A stretch of DNA of 44,965 nt from Spongospora subterranea (GCA_900404475.1 OUQQ01000099.1:7854-52818), one strand, 5' to 3'; shown: positions 1 to 17,300, counted from the stretch's first letter. The notes: generated from the sequence alone by a model not told the origin. Translations and numbers: made by a program.

Positions 1-1200
1 TTGGCGACAGACCATCGGTTGATCAAGGTCAACAGGTGATTGTCCCTCGGTGCCAACACTGACATTAGAGTGATCAAGGTTAATGGCTATGGAGGGGAGA
101 ACAGCTAGGCGCCATAAACCCAGGCCCAGACCAGCTAGCGCCATCATTTATCAGTCTGGAGTTCATGGACCAGGATTTGACGGTGACGAGGAGTTGAGTA
201 CCGGGACCGGTTCCGACCAAGTCCTCTCCATCTCCGACTCGTTGACGTTGAGAGTGTTGAAGACGACAGTTCCCCTTCCGCCCTCAACATTGCCCCGTTC
301 CCTGGTTAAACCCACCCGCCCCGTATCTCATCCAGTATCGCCTATTGTGCAGAAAGCCCTGGTTATCGCCAGGAGGGCGGCCATTAATCGTGTTCGCCAG
401 GTATGATAACCAATGATCGTCTCTCATTCTCTAACCGACTTATCACTATCATTAGTGCCGTTTTAGATCAGATTCGCTGAGAAACTTAATATCTCTTAGC
501 CCAGATGAGAAAGCGAATGTTCTACTGGACCGATTCCTTCAGCGTATTCAAAGAATGAAGAGCGGTTCACTAAAGGGGGGTTCTAGAACAGTAAAACCCA
601 GGTCTGGCCCTATATCAGTTAATAACTCTACCAGACCTGGAACAGGGTTTAGAGGGAGATACAGGAGCAGAGCTGCTGTTCCCCCTATTAGATCAACCCA
701 GGATGGTGATTGTGATGGCGATCAGGACATGATCCAGCGGAAGGAACGGATCAGGAGACGGTCCATGGATATTAATGGAGCAGTGATCATGGCCAAGGAA
801 CGGGTGAAACTGGTTAAAGAGAGGGCGCAGGAAGAGATTGAGGCGGTGCTGAAGGCGGCAATGGAAGACGATAAGGAGAGGGAGCGGGAATCATTGAGTG
901 CTGTGTATAGGGCGCGACAACGGGTCTGGCATTGGAGGACAAATCATAAAGGAGATGATCGTGATCCAATATACAGATATGATATATAATCGACCGGTTA
1001 TCGGGGTGATGATGATCTCGGTATCACTTTTGGAGGAAGGCGACCTCCGTCCCCGCCATCAATTCATGGGGAAGGAAGGGAGGGAGGGCACCGCTCTTCC
1101 TTCAGCAATATCTCAAATGTCTTGGGAATCGTTCAACGGCCGCCCCTTCGACTACTGCAATATATATATATGGCCGTTTCTAAAGCCGACAATCTTTCAT

Positions 1201-4852
<3,652 letters not shown>

Positions 4853-4969
4853 TGGTTCTGTATTACCAATCCTAAAGGCCTCGGTCGAACAAGCTGATCG
4901 ATAGGAGCTCGACACTATATACTCCTGTCGCGAATGGGCTGTCCTAGGTAGTCATGATATTATTGTCCA
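4853..4969. promoter_or_regulatory. Compact divergent promoter region (inferred)
   Basis: Only 117 bp separate the LeuRS start (4852, minus) from the start of the 171-codon gene (4970, plus), so both promoters and both 5' leaders must lie here or inside the neighbouring gene. I see no clear TATA box or other motif. The call rests on gene arrangement alone. Confidence 0.35.
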
Positions 4970-5645
4970 ATGTCCATGGCCAAGTGGCCAGTGTTTGCCA
5001 GCGGGGGACGGCCCGGCGGACCCGGCACGGCAATGGCAACCCCCAGTCGTGACCCTGTGACCTGTCTGGCCCCCTTCACTGGTATTACAGCCGTAACACA
5101 AGGTGTCGCGTCACTTGACCAGTCTAATAATCTGCCGAAAATAGGGTTACAAGTTGGCATGGTACCTTCTCATTATCTGGTTGTTTCATCTTCCTCACAG
5201 TTCACTTTTTGATAATGCCAAAGCTGATTCCCTTTTCAAAAGCTTAAGCCATTCGTCGGCTCACAAACATTCACTTGTTTTTCGGCTGCAGTTTGAGCAT
5301 TAGTATGATCAAATTTGTGGAAATAATCACAACGAAAGCGACTACAGCCAGTTAGGAAGACTCCTTTCTTTCAAGTTCCACGTGTGGCCAATGTGGAAAC
5401 ACACTAGCTGGTTTCTAGTAGTTCGCCCGTGTTGCGACAACTTCTGGTCCGAAGAACATTCAAAGGATGTTGAACATAGGTAGACAAGTTCCCAAACCGA
5501 GGACGCGGAGATCCTGGCGTCTACCTGTTTTGAGGACAGGTTGTTATCAGCAGTTGAGGACAATAGATGTAATAAAAGGATACTAAGATGGGAGTTTTTC
5601 CGATGGTTGTTTGCTCCACCTAGGACATCATCATCGCTAACCTAA
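4970..5645 (+). CDS. Hypothetical protein, 171 aa, 4 exons
   Basis: Exons 4970-5145, 5201-5302, 5348-5428 and 5489-5645 join in phase through introns of 55, 45 and 60 nt, each GT-AG, and sum to exactly 172 codons including the stop. That consistency is the main support, since I do not recognise the family. The N-terminus (MSMAKWPVFASGGRPGGPG) is Gly/Pro rich and could be a targeting or disordered region. The rest is a compact, charged and aromatic sequence (for example RLQFEHYQLGRLLSFKF and RILRWEFFRWLFAPP) with no transmembrane span. It diverges from LeuRS and is convergent with DPH3. Confidence 0.5.
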
Positions 5646-5939
5646 ACCCCGACCACTCACTTTATTATGGGGCTTGATGTCGCCAGAGAACAAAACGTCT
5701 GCTCTTATGGAGTAATGTTTTCATGTGAATGCTTACAACCTAATGATCTGTATTACTATCTTCCATCAATTAAAGCCACACTCAAACCCACCAATCAGCC
5801 GCCCCTGGCACATTTCTAATGCCACGACTCCGTATGAAACACATGTGATTCGGAATAATTTCATGGCGTCAATTTGAGAGAAAGTCCCGCAACGAGACAC
5901 AGTTGATTTTCAGTGAAAATATGATAAATAATCTATTTT

Positions 5940-6300
5940 TTATATACAAATTGGATCAGAAGAGTCATGGATGATTAGACCATCGTCATCAGATTCAATA
6001 TCGAAATCAGACTACGAAGTATTCAGCCATATTTGATGAATGTAAATTGAGAATATTACCGGGTCGTAAATTATCTTTAGCAAAAGGGAGCATGAAGGGC
6101 AACGGGCGACAGATTCCCCAATTAGTATATCGTCCTAGACGGCTGCAAAGTTAGGTGGTGTCAAAGGAGAGAATAGTACGACTAACGAGAGAGAGCAGGA
6201 AGTGATCCCCGCACGGACACGGGAATGAATACATTGACGAATCCTGATCGAATTCCATATCGTCTATGTCTACTTCATCATAGAACGTGACGGTGCTCAT
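5940..6300 (-). CDS. DPH3: Diphthamide biosynthesis protein 3 (CSL zinc finger), 3 exons
   Basis: DPH3/Kti11 is a small CSL-zinc-finger electron donor that works with DPH1-DPH2 in the first step of diphthamide synthesis on eEF2, and also serves Elongator tRNA modification. Exons 6300-6187, 6134-6060 and 6011-5940 are separated by 52- and 48-nt introns and encode 86 residues, against about 82 in human. The diagnostic pieces are all present: an N-terminal [13 protein letters not shown], the first Cys pair FPCPCGD, and the second pair [16 protein letters not shown]. The acidic tail after YDP is lineage specific. All four zinc-binding Cys are intact. The 3' ends of this gene and the preceding plus-strand gene face each other across about 290 bp. 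Confidence 0.93.
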
Positions 6301-6771
6301 AGCTGTGTTGGCCGTCCAGGATGCCGTCCCTGAAGATATGACCTGATCTGATCGGGTTCACTACCACCCAAGGCTCCTCTGTAAGTGTGATGATGATACA
6401 CACTACCTATAGGACTACACCACACGACACGTTCTCGCAACTCCGCAGAGACATTATTGCGTGACAGTGATTGGGGTCGTGTCAGGTTGAGAGGTTTCGC
6501 TGGCGAATGGCGATAGAAGGACAGGACGCGACATTACTGATTTCCTCTTTATGCAATCTGTACTCCATAAAGGCTCTTTCCCAGTAAAGCCGAAAGTTTT
6601 TTCGGGTGCAGGATAAAGCGATGTGGTATTGGGTTGTCATCTTTTGTGATATAGATACAGAACAGGAGCTGCGGAACACTACCTAGCTGCAAGATACCGT
6701 TGTGGTTATCGCTCTGCTCCGATCCCTTTGTTAAAGTACGGTGATCTGTAAATTTTCGAAAGGCATATTCT

Positions 6772-6974
6772 CCAGTACCGTTTTGTTGCGGTAAATTCGG
6801 ACAACGTGAGAGATTCCTTGTCCAGAATATATTTTTCCACACCAGTGAAAAATCGAGGAAATGCGCTTCGTCGAGGCACCATTGTACCTCCTCGACATAT
6901 AGTGGTGTGGACAAATATATTCTGACAAGGAATCTCTCACGTTGTCCGAATTTACCGAAACAATACGGTACTGG
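6772..6974. repeat. Large imperfect inverted repeat (foldback/MITE-like)
   Basis: The left arm (6772-6844) and right arm (6902-6974) are near-perfect reverse complements of about 72 bp, differing at about 4-5 positions, around a loop of about 57 bp. The outer ends read CCAGTACCG and CGGTACTGG. I see no clear target-site duplication. The structure lies inside a 168-codon minus-strand open frame (7055-6549), so that frame may be an insertion product and not a gene. Confidence 0.75.
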
Positions 6975-7057
6975 AAAGCATGACCAGGGCAACCCAGCGA
7001 GTATCCAGAAGTTGTCCTCGCCAGAAATGGATTCAACATAGGAGTTGCCATCCAAAT

Positions 7058-7327
7058 TTAAGCGCCATCTGGTCCAAAGGTTATTCGACTGATGGTATCC
7101 TCGAGAGCGGCGGAATCTGCTGTCGAGGCATACCGCTCTGCTAGGGACTCAAAGAACTCTTCGCTTGTCCAAGCGTCCAATAGCACGACATGCTCATTTT
7201 CTCGTATCAACTTATTTTGTATCGGGCAACGACCCCATTCTGACGATGGATCGTCAGTCCCGGCGAAAGCCCAGTCTCCAAATCTGGAACTTCTTCTAAG
7301 GGTTGCCAAAGCATCCCGCAATGACAT
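7058..7327 (-). CDS. Possible small orphan protein, 89 aa
   Basis: A single-exon frame from ATG 7327 to TAA at 7058. The predicted protein is acidic and helical with ordinary composition (for example HVVLLDAWTSEEFFESLAER). It has no domain I can name, no signal peptide and no membrane segment. It lies in a gene-poor gap beside the foldback repeat, so it could be a short real gene, a fragment of a decayed gene, or chance. The antisense frame is also open (7092-7334) but has a less protein-like composition. Confidence 0.3.
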   Translation of the reverse strand: MSLRDALATLRRSSRFGDWAFAGTDDPSSEWGRCPIQNKLIRENEHVVLLDAWTSEEFFESLAERYASTADSAALEDTISRITFGPDGA

Positions 7328-8303
7328 CCGTTGATAAGCATTGACGTACTACTGCACAAGATAGTCTATTACACCGATATGGCATCTGTTATATCGCGGG
7401 TATATTGGCCTTGTTCCATACCGAAGACATAAGGTGTTATGGTAAAAACGGGCACCTTAAGATTTCGCTAATTGTGATGATCTTTGACTCCAAGGTTTGG
7501 CATCTGTGCAAACGATGAGGCATATACATTTGTGCGCTCGTTTGGCAAACAATCCTGGAGGGTTCCACGCTTTTCATTGTATACCTGTTGCACATGACAA
7601 CTACCTAGAAAGTGTTAGATTTCCGACCAGTCTTATTCCCACCTGAACGGTGCAATTACTGCAATAGTCTATACTGAAGACTCCTTTAACAAAGCGTAAA
7701 GGAGACACAGATAACCCTAAACCAGACGTTAAAGAAAACCAATCGCAATCGACTGCTGCCCTAGAGCAAAATTGTCATTCGAGATGGCCACATCCGATCA
7801 GACACAAAAACGCTCTTCATTGAGCAATCGACGGGTATGATTTTGAACAAGCACTAGTATGAAAACTGCCCTGGAAGTTCTTCCTTTACGCTTTTGTAAA
7901 GGGTTGATCTGCATAGAATCGATCGTTTCTTTCATTTTTACTTCGTAACGTGAGAAGCGTACAGGTCGGACGACTTCGAAACTGCATTGCGTAGGGCGGC
8001 CGTTTGTCCGAAGTAAAATTTCACACTACCTGCCCAAACACGACCTTCGCTTATATACTATCTTTGGCAGCTCCCCATTGCAGTTGGTCTATCAATCAAT
8101 CACAGCATATTGGGTTATGCTATCGTGGCTGCGATAAACATCAATGAAATTGGTTTTATGTCCGGTATGGCCCCTCTAACGCATCTATGTGTATGTCTTC
8201 GAGATATACGGATCTCCAGGAATCTGTGTGCAATGACTATGTGGAAAAAGTATTATAATTTCTGAATATATTAATATTGTTGTCGGGAACAACGGTTAAT
8301 TGT
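7328..8303. other. Intergenic gap without a recognisable gene
   Basis: This stretch, downstream of the HECT gene, has frequent stops in all frames and no exon chain I could join. It contains two related short palindromes in opposite orientation: CTCCTTTA...TAAAGGAG near 7680-7703 and CCTTTAC...GTAAAGG near 7884-7903. They may be remnants of one small repeat. I see no tRNA or other RNA gene. Confidence 0.5.
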
Positions 8304-11300
8304 TCACTCAATATCACTATCATTGTCCGAATCCGCATCCACATCAGCAGAGCGTCTAGCTGCGTCTTGCGCGACAGAAGTGTCGTCTGCGTCTAAAAGT
8401 AAATAGGGTCAGATATACTCTTAGTGTGTGCCTGCTTTCTTCACCCATACCGATTGCCACACAATGTGTGATCGCATACAGTATCTTTTTATGCATTATC
8501 TCCAACGAGGAATAGCGCGGAAGTTCCAAAGAGAAAAAACAGGTGTGTGAAATAGGGAGATAATCATCTGGAGAACGATCTGCTTGATGCATCCGGCTGA
8601 TTTTGAATTTTCGATCAAAATCTTCTTGCTTAAGTGGCAAGCGTGAACGACCCCACACAAACCGGAGAAATTGGCAGCGCTCAATGTCATCCAAGCGTTC
8701 ACGCATCATGCGCCAAAATATGATAACATGTTGGTCTTGCGCTGAGCACGATTCGTACACTGTCATGTGTTCAAGTAAATCGACATTCATCTAAAATGAT
8801 AGAAATAAGCATGGGGGCATTGTTTGGAATTTTTGAATAAACCTTGGGGCGACCGCACACCTCAACCTCTAACTCATGCCATGTGAAAAGCGAAAGTAAG
8901 GGATATGGCACAACAGTAGCTAGCCCTCTTCTGATCGCTTCACATTGCACTTTGAATTCATTTAAGCGATAATGAATTAAAGCTTTTGCGAATTGATGTC
9001 GATTATCCCACGTCACCTAGGAATGTGTCAATTACGATTTTGCGCAAGCGATGACGTGATGAACCTGTATGTGATGGCCACCAGGAACTAATGGATAAAC
9101 CCTCTGATCCGATCCGATGACGACGAATTTGGAGTTGACACAAGCTGTAAAATATTCGTTTGGCAAATCTCCACTGACTTCAAATTTCTTCAATTCATCA
9201 AGAATTTTGAACGACAGCAGATCAATGGAAAGCACATCCTCTTCCGTAATAGGATCGGACACTAACGGCTTCCAAACAATTGACGGTAAATCCAAGTCTA
9301 AGACCTAAAAATGAAATAAGTATCAAATACCAATATATATCGTATACATACATTTTTTGTCCTGATTGCTAGACCCATAAGCTTGCCCACAAACTCATAC
9401 ATTGCTAGATGTAGAGGACTCACTGACGAAGGTCGCGGAACGAACTTCTCACGGTTGGTGCCAATATTTTCCCGGCCATTTGGACACTTGATAAATAACG
9501 GAACGATATCGGTATGTAGCTCGTTGCAAAAATCTTCGATCGAATTTCGGTATGGACCTCCGTAATCGTCACTGAATTCTCCTTTGAAAACTGTTTTCCA
9601 GGCGCATTTACTTTTCTCCAAACGGAACATCTTTGGATCGCGATTATTGAGTTGTTGAAATGCTTGGCCGAACAATGATCTCGTGCCCTTTACATCTGAT
9701 TTCCGGCTTTCTTTTAGTTTAGCAGCCCTAAACCTGTCAAGTTCTAGCTCTCGATCGGATGATTGGCACTTCGTTTCCTCTAGAGCGCGGTTCCATAACA
9801 CCTCCTTTGTCCGGAAGAATATGAGCGATCTAATTGTTCGAATACCATCTGCGAGCGAGGACATTTGTGCTGGAAGAGAAAAGTCTACAAGTCCCATTAT
9901 GGAAGACAGCTGGATGTTAAGCTGCTGCAACGTGAAAAATCGAATTTGGAGATAGCGCAATGGAATCTCTTCTAATGACCTATAAGGAAGAAGGTCCTCT
10001 TGCTTTACTTCGAATTCATTTGCCTTCATGTGCATTGGATCTGAGGTCGACTTTTCGACAAAGCGATTGATCATTCGAACGAGATCCTCATCAGCATTGC
10101 CATCGAATGATGACATTATCTGGTCGAATTCGATCAGGACATCATCGTCACCATTGCTCCGGTTTTTTCCTGAAGTCCAACTGCAAATCTGCTTCCAGAC
10201 TTTTTTCGAAAATGGTCTAGGGAGTGGCTGTTTCGACGTCACCGAATGTATAACTGCATCAACTAAGAGAACAGACTCGAACCATGGCTTGTTTCGCGGC
10301 TTGTTGCGCCCAGACAGGCTATGTTTAGTACGTTGCCCAGTACGCACCAGCATTCTTCCATAAATTTCAAATCCGGACAGCGATAGGTACCAATGGTCGT
10401 TTGAATTCTTGCCGAACATAAATATTCTAAACTTGCTGAAGGACTCTGCGGGTTGATTAACAACAATGTCCCAGGTAAAGGTCTGACCTTTCAGCTTAAG
10501 CGAAGAATCATCTCGGTGTTCACGAAGGGTCACCCAGTTGTTCCCGTCTGTACTGCCTTCGAGGCGCCAATTACGAAGAGCTTCAGTGTCGTACGAATTA
10601 TAATGCCGCAAAGTATATTTCGTTGGAACGATGCGTCGGTCAAGGAAATCTATAACAAACCATTGATCTTGATTGGGCTGCGAAACACATCGGACAGCTT
10701 CGCGACCAACGATGGCAGATTTAGGCGATGAGTTATGTTGTAGTGAGCAAGCTTCCACCCGGACGAGACCCATGTCGGCAGGATTTTGCCACGAATCTGT
10801 AAGCTCATTAGTCCCAAGATAATACAGAATTCCGTTATTATCCATGTCTTCTGAATATATAAACTCTTTTTCTTCCTCCTCCCAAGAAAGTGCATCGCCG
10901 TCAAGAGTCCCGTATATTTCAAAACCTGATAAGGACAAGTACCAATGCTGATTGGAGTTCTGATCAGTCATATTAATCCGGAATTGTGAGTACGATTCAT
11001 CGCTCGCAGGTAGGGACCAAGAATGAGATTGCCCTTTTTTACATAACGAAGCATCGTTCCGATGTTCTTTCAAGATCACCCAAGTGACTCCGTCGTTTGA
11101 AGCTTCAAGCTTCCAACTCCTAAGTGCCTCAGTATCCCATGACGAATAATGTCGCAGCGTATAATACGTTGGGATAACGGAATGATCGAGGAAATCGATA
11201 ATAAACCATTGATTAGGAAGTGGTTTGGTTACACATCGAACAGCTTCACGGCCAACAATTGCAGATGCAGGTTTAGAGTCGAGCATGACAGAGGATGCAG

Positions 11301-14300
11301 TGACCTTCACAACGCCAAGTTCGCAAGGATTGGTCCATGCTGTTGTATTTTGATTCGTTCCTAGGTAGTACAAGATGCCGTTCGTATCCATATCTTCTGA
11401 ATAAGTGAACTGAATGCCCTGGGACGAAGTCTCTTCGTTTGAAGCCGAGAAAACATTGTCCTTTGCCACCGCTACAGATGTCTCTGAAATCTCAGGGGAG
11501 TTCGCTGCGATTGAAGGGTTATCTTCCCGTTTTTCTAAATCATTTGCGTTATCAAGCTTGGAGCGTTCAATCTCGATTTTTTCGACAGATACGTTCAACT
11601 CGATCAAGGCTTGGAAAAACGCGGAATAAACCCCTTTGCTGCTTTGCGCTACATGCATGTGATTCATTAAGTCTTTGAGAAGTAAGGATCTGCTTGAATC
11701 GAATTGTACACCAAATTTGATGAGATGCGAAAGAAGTCGTACAAACGAGAGACGTTGCTCTCCAGAGGAAACAGCAATAACCTCGAAAACAAGATTGACT
11801 ATTGGACCCGAAAATATTATTCGGCCAAGATTGCTCAAACTTTTGGGGCTTTGGACCACCATTGCAGGATTATCCGATTTGTTCCCGAACATGACGGACA
11901 CAGCAGAAGAAACGGTCGCCGAACTCGCTGCTTCCTGGTAGCTTAACGACAAAGGATCTGGAATGCATTCCGCGAACAAATTGAGAATCCAGATGACCAA
12001 CCCAGGGTTCGGATGAGACAGTGCATCTGCTTCGTTAAGTACTTTGGAATGAGGATCATTAATAAGCCCAACCATGTGATTAAGTGCTTCAGCCAGAAGT
12101 TGCCTTGCAACAGGAGCGAATTGTCGCAACATACCAATTGAACTAAACGATGAACTTTGGGAGAAACTTGCAGAAGAGGGTACTCGTCCGACTTGAAATT
12201 CTGCTGCTAGTACTTCGGAAATTGCAGATTCTTCTCTTTCTAAAATTCTGAGGAGGGCTGATCGTAAAACGTCGAGGCCGTCACTGAGCTGGGAAAATTC
12301 CACAAGCCGCATAAAATTTACTAGGAAATTGTCATCTCCAAAAATACGAAGAGAAAGTGGTTTTGAAGGGGGCCAATTTTGCAGTATGGAGAGAACACAC
12401 TTGCGCGAGTACGTGATTGATAAAGCATCTTCATTGGCAGCCATTGCAGCGTACAGCTCATTTTTGTTCAAATTTTGAAGTTCGGGGTATTCAACAGTGC
12501 GCTTAGGAGCTGACCGAAGAACTAGATCGTCCAGAGAGGCTTCCATACTTTCCTTGGTGTTTTTCAAAATATGGAATGCAGCATTGTTTCCTTCGCTCTT
12601 TTCAATATTGAGATTCCGCGGTGCGTCATCAACGCTTTGCGATTTCCCAGTTGCATCGATACCAGTATCATCATCGATTAGTTCGAAATCTGACAAACTG
12701 CTGATGTTGTCGAGCAAGTATAGAATTGCAGCGGCTGAATTATTCGAAGATTTTGACAAAGCTAGAACACACATTTTCCTGGGAAATCCCATTAGGCTGA
12801 GTATTTGGGCCGCCTTATTATGCTCCTCAAGACGATCTTGGCTCTGCAAAATCTGCGCATTCTGCAAAATAAAATCACTTGCTAACCGTCGATCCATTCC
12901 ATTGGCAAGCAAAGCTTTAGAGCACCAGCGCATGGGATATCCCATTTTGAGCAACGAACGAGCAACGACATTTATGTCACGACCGTCTTCCAAAGGGTCC
13001 TCTGCCGAACGTAATCGAATCGCATTCGATTGCGTCATCGGTTTACTGCGAATCTGAACCCTTCGAACATGAATCGGAACGGATTTTCCATGGCAAAGGT
13101 CAAAAGGTACAGGCAATGATAATGGCCCTGACCGAGAAAGCAATTTATCTTCGCCAGTTAGAGAAGTTGCCATCATACCGTTCACGAATACGAAGACTTG
13201 ACTTTTCTGGAGATCGACAGAGATAACTATTCGGTACCAAATCCCGGCAAATATTTTCCTAATGGATTTCTTGTTTTCCGACCTCCCAATAATGACAAAC
13301 CGACCATCTGGTCTAATGGCAACACCTCCAGACATGCATCGGATGATAATGGAGTCTTCGTTGGTCGGCATGACTGGGAAACTGATATCCATGATGACGC
13401 TGTAACTATCCATGAGCGGCTTCCGACCTAAAGGTCGTTCAATATTCAACCAGCTATCTGGCGTTAATGCAATGAATAAGGCATCTGTTGGGGTATTCTT
13501 TCCACAGATGAAGGGGTCGGCCTTAGAAGAGGACGTTGTAGTGTTTGTTGACTCGACTGTTTGAATCGAAAATTTGCCAATGGGAGTCATTCCTGACGTA
13601 ACCTCGTTAAGTGAGACTTCATATGTTCGAACTTGCATCGCATGAAGCTGAGTTTCTTCATTGTCCAAAGTACAAAACTCAAGAGTTGACTGACAAAGGT
13701 CATGGACTTGCTTGGCATCCAGCGCAAACCCCCAAATACCCGCTTCCCGAAACTGACCGTTGATACCGCACCCGAAGATGACATTCCCTTTGGAGAACAT
13801 GAGACAAGACACGTCTAGCCGAACCCCTCGAGATGGTGCTACCAGAGAGCACGCCAATGCACCGTCGATGAAGGCAGAAACAGTGACAGATTTCCGTTCC
13901 GCAATGGGCATACAGCGCTGATCTAAAACAAGGCATGCATGATGCAACTCGTTGCCAATATCCTCGAGAACTATATCTTCTGAAACAACAGCGGGACCAC
14001 CATCCGATATTCTAAGTGTCAGCATTCTGAATGATGGATCTGAAAGCAATTGAACTGAGGCGCCGCTTTCTGGAGATGCCAATGACAGCAAAATAGATGA
14101 TTTGGGTGAATTAGCAAGAGGAGGGCTCGGTCGAAACCTTAAACATGCAGTGACTCCAGCAGCACCAGTTTTAGAATCAGAGGTAAAACTGGCATGCAAA
14201 GCTCCCATTGGGCCAGGAATGAGCCCGCCATCCTTTAGATCTTGATCTATGGTGATTGGGCCTTTATAGAGAGCAACTGCGTCGCTGGCAAAGTTCCTGA

Positions 14301-17300
14301 CGTGCTGTTTTTTGCGAGCATCAGCTTCGAGACGAGCATCTTGGGCTGTTTTATGTTTATCAACGTTGCGTTTGTGTTCGAGATCGATTGGAAGCTCGTC
14401 GAGATACCCATAGGCGGCAAAAAACTCAACATCGATGTTCGTTTCCTTGGTTCGCGCTTCAATCAATTTGAATAAAACATATTTGCCGGCACGTAACAGA
14501 TCACATTTAGCATAACAATCAATGGAATTTGAAAGATCAATAAAACCCACTGGCTCAGTTGCAACCGGTTCAGAATCTTCAGCTTGCTTCTTTGCAATAT
14601 ATGCCACGTATTGGCCATGGGTGAAATTGTTGAATCGTTCAGTCCCAATTACCTCGTTGATGTCATCAAGCACGAAAACAAGAGCAGACAATAACGGAGC
14701 AGTAAATGTTTCAGGATCCGGGTTTCTTGCAGACACTGCGGTTACATACATGAAATGTCCTTTAGGATCTGATTCAGCAACGATATTCACATTGCGTTTT
14801 TTAGTTGTGCAATATGCTTCATCATTATCAGCAAGCACGTTTCCAGCTTTATATTCCTCACTATGTTGGCCGCCATCACTGGAAACTAAGGCCAAATCCA
14901 AGCGTGGAGCCCTAACAGCATTGATAACTGGAGCCTTAGCAGCGGCAAACCCGACAAAGAAATTGGAAGGAGGACCTAGAAGAAAGGCTGACTGTGGATA
15001 TGGCGGATACATAATATCGGTAGCACCAATTGCAACAACTGGCGTTGAAGGAACGCGCCTAGGAATCTCGCAGGAAACAGCGTAATTGGCCTTATCACCG
15101 CATACGACATATTGAAAGCATAAATCTTGAGCAAGAGTCTCAACCTTGCGAGGAACCTTGCTTTCCGTGCCTAGAAGGGAACCCCACATCCAAAGTTCAC
15201 CTTTTTCGGTGACTGCACATGTATGTGATTGACCTCCATCGACCCAGACGATGCGCTCTTTGCTCATTTCATCACAGAGAAGTTTCGGGACACTTTCTTG
15301 ATTGGTAGTGCCTGTACCGAGGACACCACTGGGATTTCCGCCCCAAAGATACGCCTCTCCGTCTTTTGTCAGCGCAATGGAATGATCCCAGCCTGCAGAT
15401 ATTCTGACAACTACTTTGTCTTTCAAAGCTGATACAAGCTTCGGTGACAGGATGTTTTGGTTTGTTCCGTGCCCAGTCGCTGGACGAGAACCCTCGTAGC
15501 CATTTCCCCAAGAATAGAGTTGTCCGCCAGCCGTTAAAGCCATTGAATGATCCCAACCTCCCCTGACTTCAACAAAAACGGGGCAATTATTTTGTACCTT
15601 CTCAGGCATCAGTTTCTTCTTCGCTGTCGAGTTCAGACCTAGTTGGCCACGAAGGTTCCGCCCCCATGTGTACAGGTCACCCGATGAGGTTAACGCTAGG
15701 CAGTGGAAAGCACCAACGCCAATACGCGATATTTCAGCGACTTCCAAGACACCTTTAACTTGGATGGGTGATTTTTGATCAGACACTGATCCATTTCCCA
15801 TCTGGCCTTCATTCCCCTTGCCAAATACCCATACCCGGTGTTCAGCATCAAGAACTGCAGAGAAGGAATTCCCAGCACAAACTTGGACGCAGTTGATGTC
15901 CTCTAAAGCCGATATCAATTTCGGTCTTGCAACCGCAACTGTATCTCCATGACCGAGACGGCCTTCCCCGTTATTCCCCCAACTAAACACTTGCCCGCAT
16001 TCAGTTAAAGCCAATACGTGCTGATTGAAACAAGAGATTGAAGAGACTTGGCGACCATCGAACCCGTCGACTAGCTTTGGAAGTTGAACCGCACTATTGT
16101 TACCATGACCAAGGCGGCCAGAACCGCCATGCCCGAACGAGTATATTTGACCAGGTTCTATAGCGGTTTGAGCTGACGTTGGAGCCACTGTCGTCGCGAG
16201 TAGATCATTGGCAGAGGGCGAAACCGCGGAAATCGCACCGTTATATAGATGCACACCAAGAGCGGACGGGTTATTGGAAGCCGCGTTGTTTGATCGAGCT
16301 GGCAGTAATTCACCTGAAATTGAAGACTGAGCATTTATATTCTCCAAAGATAATCCCAGATCATCAGAGGTCTGGTCAAGAAAATCTGACGAAGATGGGA
16401 TGGCTCGCAGCTCTGGTATTTCTTCAAGAAGTTCTCCGTATATTTCGAAACCGCTCAGGGAAAGGTAGTTATGGTTATTGGAATTTTTACCGGTCATCAA
16501 AATACGGAAGTGTCGAAAGAACTGGGTAATTCCGGGAAGATCCCAGGAAAACGCTTGCCCCTTCTTATTCAGAGATGCATCATCAACATGTTCTCGCAGA
16601 AGCGTCCAATCTGTCCCATCAGTTGAGCCTTGCAAACGCCAAGAACGAAGAGCCTCTGTATCCCATGAGGCATAATGCCGCAATGTGTATTTGTTTGGGC
16701 GAATCAAATAGCGCTTGAAATCGATAGAAAACCATCCATAATTAGTATCATTACATAGACAGCGAACAGCTTCACGGCCGACAATTGCAGATACGGGATG
16801 AGAATCGGCTTTAATTCGGGCCACTGATACTTCAACTAAGCCTAAAGCCATGGGGTTCTGGAAAGCACTTGTGCCATTTTTCGTTCCTAAGAAATAAACG
16901 ATTCCGTTTTCGTCCATATCAGATTGGAACACAAATTTTCGCACTTTAACTCTTCTCACAGCTTGCTCCACAAAGCCAATGGATTGTAAGTGAGTAGTTG
17001 AAGTGCCAAAGAAAGCAATTATTCCATGAAGAGGAAGGCAATTGATTACTTTAGATTCATCATGATTTTTGACAATAGGACGACCAAAAATATGGACAGC
17101 TTCGTGATTGGTGGTGAGAATCAAAGTTGCAATGACTGTGACGTTGGCAGAATCCGAAGGCGAGGACGTTGAAGATCCGTTTTCTAACTTGGCAGAGACT
17201 ATCTCCAAGCTGACAAAAAACTCATCTGATTTCAGTGAGACTAAATTTGCAGCGCCTATTTCTATGATTGTCCCAATGTGTTTCGGTGCGGATGCATGAT

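Noticed and set aside
987..989. Reassigned stop codon (TAA read as an amino acid) in the first gene
   Set aside because: The HECT frame of more than 16 kb and all conserved families here use TAA, TAG and TGA only as terminators, so an intron or a true end is more likely.
6549..7055. 168-codon minus-strand frame as a gene
   Set aside because: Much of it is the two arms of one palindrome, which would not normally both encode protein; it is better explained as a foldback insertion.
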